Origin: UBA7672 sp964550535
GTDB lineage: Bacteria > Pseudomonadota > Alphaproteobacteria > Caulobacterales > Hyphomonadaceae
DNA length: 6,680 nucleotides
Direction: 5' to 3'
NCBI GenBank assembly: GCA_964550535.1
Contig: CAZJZQ010000148.1
Coordinates: forward strand, 1-6,680
Part shown: in pieces, positions 1 through 4,526 of the stretch
Layout of the letters: every line of letters starts with the position of its first letter
How positions within the stretch are numbered: the first letter of the stretch is position 1
Program-made: the position numbers and the translations under genes
The notes under the pieces: model-generated
Database searches by the model: none
What the model was told of the DNA's origin: nothing
The model's input: only the letters and a program-made list of their open reading frames with translations

Positions 1-651
1 GCCATCGATCAGCAGGATGCGCTTGTCGCCTTCGGCCACGGAGGGAAGGAAAGCCTGCGCGATGAAGGGTTCGGGCCACATCTGGCCGAACAGGCCGACG
101 ACGGATTCGAGATTACCGTCCTCGCGACCGATCTTCAGCACGCCCGCGCCGCCATGGCCGTGCAGCGGTTTCAGCACAATGTCGCCGTGGCGTTCCCTGA
201 ACTCTCGCACCCGGGCGGCGTCGCGCGTGATGAGCGTCGGCGGTTGTAGATCAGGGAAAAGCAGCGGCAGGATTTTTTCCGGGCTGGAGCGCACGCCCGC
301 CGGATCGTTCACCACCAGCGTATCGGGCTGGACCAGTTCGAGCAGATGGGCGGCGGTGATGTAGCCCATGTGGAAAGGCGGGTCCTGGCGCATCAGGATC
401 ACATCGACATCCTTGCGCAGATCGAGCGTTACGGGCGCCTCGAAACTGGCGTGCGGGGTCTGGCCGGGATGGACCCTGGCGGCGCGCGCGCGGGCGGACA
501 CATGACCGCTGTCATAGGCAAGATCGCCGACGCCATAGACGAAGACGCGATGGCCCCTGCCCTGCGCCTCTTCGATCATCATGAAGGTGGTGTCGCCGGC
601 GGGGTTAACCGTCTCAAGCGGATCCATCTGGACGGCGATACGCAGCGACAT
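1..651 (-). CDS. gshB: Glutathione synthetase, N-terminal 217 residues (3' end beyond window)
   Basis: ATP-dependent ligase that joins gamma-glutamylcysteine and glycine to make glutathione in the cytoplasm, the second step of the pathway. Reading from the ATG at 651 gives an open frame of 217 codons to the window edge. The N-terminal GSH-synthetase domain (about residues 4-120) contains VMDP-like IAVQMDP (5-11) and VDVILMRQDPPF (82-93). The ATP-grasp domain begins near residue 120, with a conserved lysine at 161 in IVLKPLHGHGGAG, the glycine-rich loop at 164-170, and GDKRILLIDG at 208-217. These match E. coli GshB block for block from memory, and the start matches the family start. The family is about 315 residues, so roughly 100 are missing only because the window ends. 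The ribosome-binding site is weak (GGGGCCGGGAC before ATG). It lies 97 bases downstream of the dolP-like gene on the same strand and may be co-transcribed with it. Confidence 0.96.
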   Translation of the reverse strand, partial: MSLRIAVQMDPLETVNPAGDTTFMMIEEAQGRGHRVFVYGVGDLAYDSGHVSARARAARVHPGQTPHASFEAPVTLDLRKDVDVILMRQDPPFHMGYITAAHLLELVQPDTLVVNDPAGVRSSPEKILPLLFPDLQPPTLITRDAARVREFRERHGDIVLKPLHGHGGAGVLKIGREDGNLESVVGLFGQMWPEPFIAQAFLPSVAEGDKRILLIDG

Positions 652-748
652 GTCCCGGCCCCGGAAAGGTTTACGCCTCCCGACATAGGGGCGCCGGCTC
701 TGCCGTGCAATCGCCGGGCCTTTTCATGCAGCCCTGGTCAGGGGCGGA

Positions 749-1513
749 TCAGGGCTGGACCGGCGGCAGAGGCGAGCTTTGCAGGCCGCCGGAGTTCGAG
801 TTTGAACCCGCGCCCGGCGGCAGGAGCGAGCCCGGGCCGTAGGGATCGGAATACTGGCCGCGTTGGGCCGGCGGGCGTTCCGGCGCGACGATCGGGGCGG
901 GAACATCGGCGTCCGGCTCGATCTGCACATTGCCGGCAGGCGCCTGAGCCTGCAGGGCGGGCGCCTGGCTGCGACCGCGCAGCTTTACGTAGGACACGAC
1001 ACGCTGCACGCCCCGCACGCGGCTGGCGGTTTCGGCGGCGGCCTGCAACTCGCTCTCCTGCTCCGCGAAGCCGAGCAGGAAGACCGAACCGTTATAGACC
1101 TGGATATTGTAATTGACGCCCCGCACCCGCGAGTTGGCGAACAGGCGCGCGCGGATCTGTTCGGTGATCCAGCGGTCGTTGACGTCCCGTCCGATATTGC
1201 GGGCGCCGACTTCCAACTCGTTCGCGACTTCATCGATGGAGGTGATGGACCACGCGATACGCTCCGCCTCGCGCTTGTCTTCTTCACTGGGCACGCGGCC
1301 GGACAGCAGGACGAGACGGCCGGCCACTTCCACGTCGACTTCACCGAAGCGCGAGAAGCCGCTGTTGGCGAACAGACGCGTCTTCACCTCGGTGCCGACA
1401 GCGGCCTCGTCGAGGCTTTCGCCCACGGTCTTTTCCTGCACCAGCGCGCAGGCGCCGAGCGGGGCCGCAGCCAGAAGCATGACAGCCATGGGACGGAAGA
1501 AACGCGAACGCAT
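749..1513 (-). CDS. dolP: DolP-type outer-membrane lipoprotein with two BON domains and a proline-rich tail
   Basis: The 254-residue precursor starts with a lipoprotein signal (RSRFFR n-region, hydrophobic 9-19) ending in the lipobox LGAC. Cys22 is the predicted acylation site, and the +2 residue is Ala, compatible with outer-membrane sorting. BON domain 1 spans about 40-103 and BON domain 2 about 112-178. The second contains NDRWITEQIRARL and ASRVRGVQRVVSYVKL, very close to the E. coli DolP (YraP) C-terminal domain. DolP binds anionic phospholipid and supports outer-membrane integrity and the BAM complex; that role is inferred here from homology. Residues 179-254 form a Pro/Ala/Gln/Ser-rich, probably disordered extension absent from the 191-residue E. 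coli protein. The start at 1513 is supported by AGGGG six bases upstream (1520-1524). The neighbouring yraN and the divergent LpoA-like gene reproduce E. coli context. The BON-lipoprotein call is firm; strict orthology to dolP is likely but not proven. Confidence 0.9.
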   Translation of the reverse strand: MRSRFFRPMAVMLLAAAPLGACALVQEKTVGESLDEAAVGTEVKTRLFANSGFSRFGEVDVEVAGRLVLLSGRVPSEEDKREAERIAWSITSIDEVANELEVGARNIGRDVNDRWITEQIRARLFANSRVRGVNYNIQVYNGSVFLLGFAEQESELQAAAETASRVRGVQRVVSYVKLRGRSQAPALQAQAPAGNVQIEPDADVPAPIVAPERPPAQRGQYSDPYGPGSLLPPGAGSNSNSGGLQSSPLPPVQP

Positions 1514-1656
1514 GAAAAACCCCTGATCAGCCCGTAGTTTGTGAACGGAGCCAAGACTGGACGCAACATGAGGCGAAAGTCTGGCGAGAAATGGTTGCTT
1601 GCGCGCCCTGCCCGGCTCTCTGCCCCGATTTTCGCTGGAGTTTCAGACAGCGGTCT

Positions 1657-2049
1657 TCAGTTCGCCGGCCGCCATGCGTCGCGGACATGGCGGGGGAGAT
1701 GGCCGGGGACGATGGCGATGACGTCATAGCGCCATGCCTTGCCGTCCAGCGCGCGGCGGCGGCCGACCCAGAGGTGCGAGGCGCGTTCGACGCGGCGCTG
1801 CAATTGCGGCGTGACCGATTCCAGCGCGAGCGCATGGGCGGTGCGCGCCTTCACCTCCACGAACACCAGAATACGGCCGCGCAGGGCGACAAGATCGATT
1901 TCGCCATGCGGCGTCTTCGCCCGGCGATCGAGGATGCGGTAGCCCTTGAGCTGGAGCCACAGCGCGGCGAGATTTTCGGCGCGGCGGCCGCGTTTCTCGC
2001 GCGCCTGCCGGTCAACCGTGAAGCGGTCAGGTTTCATCACCCGCGTCAT
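1657..2049 (-). CDS. yraN: YraN family (UPF0102) endonuclease-fold protein
   Basis: Small cytoplasmic protein of the UPF0102/YraN family, which has a PD-(D/E)XK restriction-endonuclease-like fold and no firmly established role. Visible motifs are GRRAENLAALWL with the conserved Glu, then HGEIDLVALR (the GEID acidic motif), then ILVFVEVKAR (the ExK motif). A C-terminal QLQRRVERASHLWV helix and WRYDVIAI strand complete the fold. Starting at ATG 2049 gives 130 residues and is supported by AAGGGGG (2058-2064) eight bases upstream. The in-frame ATG at 2037 (126 residues, MKPDRF) is an equally family-like alternative. An in-frame extension upstream to 2340 is open but runs antisense through the AraC gene and has no family resemblance, so it is not used. 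The start region overlaps the stop of a leftover rsmI tail, showing the gene was once the next gene after rsmI. It is now 127 bases from a divergent araC-type gene. Confidence 0.93.
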   Translation of the reverse strand: MTRVMKPDRFTVDRQAREKRGRRAENLAALWLQLKGYRILDRRAKTPHGEIDLVALRGRILVFVEVKARTAHALALESVTPQLQRRVERASHLWVGRRRALDGKAWRYDVIAIVPGHLPRHVRDAWRPAN

Positions 2050-2116
2050 CCTCGCCGCCCCCTTCGCGAAGCTCCAGAGCGCGTTCATAGACCTCGCGGC
2101 GGGAAAGGCCCAGACG
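2027..2116 (-). pseudogene. rsmI: Fossil of the rsmI 3' end (last 29 codons plus stop)
   Basis: Read on the minus strand, 2116 down to 2027 encodes RLGLSRREVYERALEL, then REGGGEDDAGDET and a TGA. The first 23 residues match the C-terminus of the intact RsmI encoded at 3523-4428 with only two changes (E for D, G for D). The match begins abruptly at 2116; just upstream in this frame is a TGA (2123-2125) and no rsmI similarity, so only the tail is present. The fossil's own TGA (2027-2029) lies inside the yraN start region, giving an 11-base overlap with ATG 2037 or 23 bases with ATG 2049. This is the tight overlap expected of an ancestral rsmI-yraN operon. It has no start codon or promoter and cannot make RsmI; it now serves as the yraN leader. 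Confidence 0.9.
2048..2116 (-). repeat. Direct repeat, copy 1 (rsmI tail, yraN side)
   Basis: Pairs with 3526-3594 in the same orientation at a constant offset of 1478 bases. Counting by eye, 61 of 69 positions are identical with no gaps. The mismatches are at 2054, 2058, 2072, 2084, 2090, 2093, 2096 and 2102. Similarity stops sharply after 2116. Together the copies bracket the AraC-VOC gene pair. Confidence 0.92.
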
Positions 2117-2120
2117 GCGG

Positions 2121-2142
2121 CGTCAATCGCAAGAATCGTCAA
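2121..2142. promoter_or_regulatory. CGTCAA direct hexamer repeat at the islet edge, possible operator
   Basis: CGTCAA occurs at 2121-2126 and again at 2137-2142, 16 bases apart start to start. On the minus strand these read TTGACG, resembling alphaproteobacterial -35 hexamers, but no matching -10 box sits 16-18 bases downstream of either. The pair lies between the rsmI fossil and the AraC-type gene, where a regulator could bind to control itself and yraN. The repeat is seen; any function is inference. Confidence 0.25.
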
Positions 2143-2176
2143 GACAGGCCATGAGGGCGTGTGGCAGCTTTGCCCG

Positions 2177-3070
2177 ATGACGAAGCCGGGGGAAGGATTG
2201 CAGGAAATCACGCCGCTGCTGATCGGCGTGCAGTCGAATCCGGAGCGGGATGTGAGCCTGTCGAGCCTCGCCGCCGAGCATGGCTTTTCACCTTCGCATT
2301 TCCATCGGGTCTTCACCGAAATAGTAGGAGAAACGCCCAAGGACCACGTTGACCGTGTGCGGCTGGAGCGAGCCGCCTATCGCCTGTCCGTGACACGCGA
2401 AAGCGTATTGGACATCGCGTTGTCCGTCGGGTTTCAGAACCACGAGACATTCACGCGCGCGTTCAAACGCCGCTTCGGCTGGACGCCCAGCGCGTGGAGG
2501 CGCGAGAGTGCAACCCACCAGACCCGCTGGATGGAAACCGCCTACCTTGTGAAACACGCGGGATGTGAACTTTCGCAAGTGACCTTCCTGATACTGAAAC
2601 CCATGACGCTGCTGGCGATGCGGCGGATGGGACAATATGGGACATTCGGCCTGCCCGATTTTGACGGCGGGCCGAGCGACTGGGCCCCGCTGCTCGATGA
2701 AGCGCGGCGGCGCAAACTGGCCTTTCGCAAGCTTGGCATGGCGATTTGCTATGACAGCCCGCGCCTGACGCCACCCCACTTGCAGGCGATGGATGCGTGC
2801 ATTCCACTGCTGAAGGCCGGTGGCGCGCCGACTAAAGGCAGTATCCGCAGGCTGGATTTTCCCGGTGGGCTCTACGGCGCGATTGAACACCGCGGCACGG
2901 TGAAGACGCTCGAGCATGCCTATCGGACGCTGGCCTTCAGCATCAACAATTCCGGGCGTTTCACCCTGCGCGATGGCCCACCGCTCGACATCATTCGCGA
3001 GCCGGCGCTCGATGGTGATCCGAACCGGCACCTCAACGAAATTTACCTGCCTGTGGAGCCTGTTCGATGA
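2177..3070 (+). CDS. AraC family transcriptional regulator with C-terminal GyrI-like ligand-binding domain
   Basis: Predicted cytoplasmic one-component regulator of 297 residues with Rob-like order: DNA-binding domain first, effector domain second. The first helix-turn-helix is about residues 27-55 (SLSSLAAEHGFSPSHFHRVF). The second is about 76-104 (SVLDIALSVGFQNHETFTRAF, then KRRFGWTPSAWRR, the family signature). From about 125 to the end is a GyrI-like (SOUL/Rob C-terminal type) domain, with an FGLPDF segment and a terminal LNEIYLPVEP strand. GyrI domains usually bind small hydrophobic or cationic ligands; the ligand here is unknown. ATG 2177 is chosen because it begins just before the first helix; GTG 2159 is an alternative. 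An open extension upstream to 1946 runs antisense through yraN and is rejected. No strong ribosome-binding site is visible. The stop overlaps the VOC start by four bases (ATGA), so the two genes are one operon, probably with the regulator controlling its partner. Confidence 0.92.
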   Translation: MTKPGEGLQEITPLLIGVQSNPERDVSLSSLAAEHGFSPSHFHRVFTEIVGETPKDHVDRVRLERAAYRLSVTRESVLDIALSVGFQNHETFTRAFKRRFGWTPSAWRRESATHQTRWMETAYLVKHAGCELSQVTFLILKPMTLLAMRRMGQYGTFGLPDFDGGPSDWAPLLDEARRRKLAFRKLGMAICYDSPRLTPPHLQAMDACIPLLKAGGAPTKGSIRRLDFPGGLYGAIEHRGTVKTLEHAYRTLAFSINNSGRFTLRDGPPLDIIREPALDGDPNRHLNEIYLPVEPVR

Positions 3071-3504
3071 AACGTCTTTCCGCTCTTGCGGCGGCGATTT
3101 GCCTGACCGCAGCCGCTCACGCCCAGCCCCTGTCCAATGGAGACAAGCCCATGCCTGCGCCTATCGTGTTTTTCGACATCGCCGGACCGGACCTGCAAAG
3201 ACAGAAAGCGTTTTTCGGCGCCGTGTTCGGCTGGGAAACCGACCCCGCCGGGCGATTCGAGGCGCCAGTCACCACAGGCGGATTTATCCCCGCCCTTCTG
3301 CGGACCGACCCAGCCGAAAAAGTGATCTATTTCGGCGTGGAGAGCATCGACGCAACGCTGGCGAAGATCACCGGGAATGGCGGCGTGGCGTTAACGCCGC
3401 GTATGGTTGTGCCTGGAGTTACCATCCTTGCGCTGTTCAACGATCCTGCGGGCAACCGGCTGGGCCTGATCGAGATCAAGGACGGGAAGCCGATCATTCC
3501 CTGA
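3067..3504 (+). CDS. VOC superfamily (glyoxalase-fold) protein with Sec signal peptide
   Basis: The 145-residue product has a typical Sec signal: KR, a hydrophobic core LSALAAAICLTAAA, then AHA before Gln20, so cleavage after residue 19 would release a periplasmic protein. Residues about 30-140 form a single VOC domain with two beta-alpha-beta-beta-beta units. APIVFFDIAGPDLQRQKAFF opens the first, VIYFGVESIDATLAK the second, and FNDPAGNRLGLIE closes it with the conserved Glu136. The position that is His in metal-dependent glyoxalase I appears to be Asp37, so enzymatic activity is uncertain and the protein may bind rather than convert its ligand. ATG 3067 has GGAG (3055-3058) eight bases upstream and overlaps the AraC stop by four bases. 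A second in-frame ATG at 3151 (residue 29) has GGAGA seven bases upstream and would give a cytosolic VOC domain. The substrate is unknown. Confidence 0.88.
   Translation: MKRLSALAAAICLTAAAHAQPLSNGDKPMPAPIVFFDIAGPDLQRQKAFFGAVFGWETDPAGRFEAPVTTGGFIPALLRTDPAEKVIYFGVESIDATLAKITGNGGVALTPRMVVPGVTILALFNDPAGNRLGLIEIKDGKPIIP
3139..3153 (+). promoter_or_regulatory. Internal ribosome-binding site and second start of the VOC gene
   Basis: GGAGA at 3139-3143 lies seven bases before an in-frame ATG at 3151, which begins MPAPIVFFDIAGPD, the usual beginning of a stand-alone cytosolic VOC protein. It is at least as good as the site serving the upstream ATG 3067. Use of both would give secreted and cytosolic forms. 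Seen in sequence; translation from here is inferred. Confidence 0.45.
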
Positions 3505-3525
3505 GCCGGGCTTTCGGCCCGCTCA
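3502..3525. terminator. Hairpin between the converging VOC and rsmI genes
   Basis: Arms 3502-3511 and 3517-3525 pair around a five-base TTTCG loop (3512-3516): nine base pairs with a single bulged C at 3506. The hairpin exactly covers both stop codons: the VOC TGA (3502-3504) and the rsmI TGA (3523-3525 on the minus strand). A bidirectional terminator or mRNA 3'-end protector is the natural role. Neither side has a T-tract, so efficient intrinsic termination is uncertain. Confidence 0.5.
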
Positions 3526-4428
3526 ATCCTCCCCGTCCCCTTCGCGAAGTTCCAGAGCGCGCTCATAAACATCCCGGCGCGAAAGGCCCAGACGCGCGGC
3601 GATTTCGGCAGCGACCTCCTTGAGATGCAGCGCGGGATCAGCGGCGCGGATGGCGGCGTCGAGATCTTCGGCGCTGGCCTCCTCCGGCTCCATTGGCGGG
3701 CCGATGAGGACGACGAGTTCACCGCGCGGCGGGTCTTCGGAGGCGTAGGCGGCGGCGAGATCAGCCAGCGGCGCGCGGCGGACTTCCTCGAACTTCTTGG
3801 TGAGTTCGCGCGCCACCACGGCTTCGCGCGCGCCCAGCACGTCCGCCATGTCAGCCAGGCTGGCGGCGAGGCGCGAGGGCCCCTCGAACATCACCAGCGT
3901 CGCGCGGATGGGAGCCAGCTCCTCCAGCCAGCGGCGGCGGGCGGCGGATTTGGGCGGCGGGAAACCGGCGAACAGGAAACGGTCGGTGGGCAGACCCGCA
4001 GCGGTCAGCGCCGCGAGCGGGGCGGAGGCGCCGGGAATCGGGTGAACCTTTATCCCCCGCTCCGCCGCTTCGCGCACCAGACGGAAGCCGGGGTCGGACA
4101 CCAGCGGCGTGCCCGCGTCGGACATCAGCACCACGCGGGCGCCGCCTTCGAGCGCTTCGATGATGGCTGGCCGCGCCTGTGCGCCGTTGTGGTCATGATA
4201 TGGCCGCAGTCGCGCGGACACTCCATAGGCGGACAAAAGCTTGCCGGCGACCCGCGTGTCCTCGGCGCAGACCATGTCAGCGGAGGCCAGCACGTCGAGA
4301 GCCCGCAGCGTGATGTCACGCAGGTTTCCGATCGGGGTGGCGACAATGTAAAGCCCGGGCGCCAAACCCGGATCATGACGAAAAAGTCTTGTTCCAGCCG
4401 CGAGTTGCGTGCCGGCAGGACCGGGCAT
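3523..4428 (-). CDS. rsmI: 16S rRNA (cytidine(1402)-2'-O)-methyltransferase
   Basis: SAM-dependent enzyme that 2'-O-methylates C1402 of 16S rRNA in the decoding centre, working with RsmH on the same base. From ATG 4428 the product is 301 residues (E. coli 286). The tetrapyrrole-methylase fold shows LYIVATPIGNLRDITLRAL (26-44), VCAEDTRVAGKLL, PYHDHN (77-81), VVLMSDAGTPLVSDPGFRLV, the PGASA loop (132-136), FLFAGFPP, MFEGPSRL, RELTKKFEE and RGELVVLI. A small C-terminal helical domain ends ALHLKEVAAEIAARLGLSRR, with GED as the last residues. An in-frame ATG at 4533, with GAGG five bases upstream, would add 35 acidic low-complexity residues and overlap the divergent lipoprotein start. The shorter start is preferred because it leaves 98 bases for divergent promoters. 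The last 23 codons are duplicated next to yraN, and that copy continues six codons further, so this gene's stop may have been created at the insertion junction. Confidence 0.95.
   Translation of the reverse strand: MPGPAGTQLAAGTRLFRHDPGLAPGLYIVATPIGNLRDITLRALDVLASADMVCAEDTRVAGKLLSAYGVSARLRPYHDHNGAQARPAIIEALEGGARVVLMSDAGTPLVSDPGFRLVREAAERGIKVHPIPGASAPLAALTAAGLPTDRFLFAGFPPPKSAARRRWLEELAPIRATLVMFEGPSRLAASLADMADVLGAREAVVARELTKKFEEVRRAPLADLAAAYASEDPPRGELVVLIGPPMEPEEASAEDLDAAIRAADPALHLKEVAAEIAARLGLSRRDVYERALELREGDGED
3526..3594 (-). repeat. Direct repeat, copy 2 (within intact rsmI)
   Basis: The partner of 2048-2116: the last 23 sense codons of the functional rsmI. Relative to copy 1, seven of eight differences are at third codon positions and only two change the amino acid. 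The copies therefore diverged while both were under protein-level selection. Confidence 0.92.
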
Positions 4429-4443
4429 AGCGGCGGGCTCGCC

Positions 4444-4472
4444 TTGCGCCGACTCGCCCGCATCCCTAGTGT
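4444..4472 (+). promoter_or_regulatory. Possible promoter for the LppC-type lipoprotein gene
   Basis: TTGCGC (4444-4449) and TAGTGT (4467-4472) are separated by 17 bases, and the second is preceded by C, similar to the CTAN core of alphaproteobacterial -10 boxes. Each hexamer matches the consensus at only about half its positions. Its placement, 55 bases upstream of ATG 4527 and between the divergent genes, is favourable. Weak prediction. Confidence 0.25.
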
Positions 4473-4512
4473 CGCCACGCTCTTCGCCGGGCTGGGCGGA
4501 AGACGGATCCTC

Positions 4513-4518
4513 AGGAGG
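4513..4518 (+). promoter_or_regulatory. Consensus Shine-Dalgarno site fixing the lipoprotein start
   Basis: A perfect AGGAGG followed by GG lies eight bases before ATG 4527. It settles the start of the downstream lipoprotein despite its unusually long stretch before the hydrophobic signal core. It also falls inside any longer rsmI reading frame starting at 4533. Confidence 0.8.
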
Positions 4519-4526
4519 GGTCGTGC

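Noticed and set aside
731..745. Short inverted repeat after the dolP-like stop as a terminator
   Set aside because: The arms are only about six bases with a two-base loop and no T-tract follows on the minus strand; gshB is probably read through from dolP.
346..1116. 256-codon plus-strand open frame across gshB and the dolP-like gene
   Set aside because: It crosses two well-recognised minus-strand genes and its translation is Arg/Pro/Gly-rich with no domain.
863..1537. Long plus-strand open frame of 224 codons opposite the dolP-like gene
   Set aside because: It is antisense to a clear BON-domain lipoprotein, has no family resemblance, and is rich in Arg/His/Gly/Ala, as expected when GC-rich coding DNA is read on the wrong strand.
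1530..1575. Promoter for the dolP-like gene (TTGCGT, 17 bases, CACAAA on the minus strand)
   Set aside because: The -10 candidate matches the consensus at only three of six positions, which is expected by chance in a 143-base spacer.
2084..2142. yraN promoter from TTGACG (minus strand) and TATGAA
   Set aside because: The hexamers are about 30 or more bases apart, too far for a sigma-70-type promoter, and TATGAA is ordinary rsmI coding sequence.
2288..3031. 247-codon minus-strand open frame over the AraC-type gene
   Set aside because: It is antisense to a gene with two clear helix-turn-helix motifs and a GyrI domain; no family match in its own translation.
2117..3522. Insertion sequence or complete integrative element
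   Set aside because: No transposase, integrase, terminal inverted repeats or short target duplication are visible; only the long rsmI-tail repeats support mobility.
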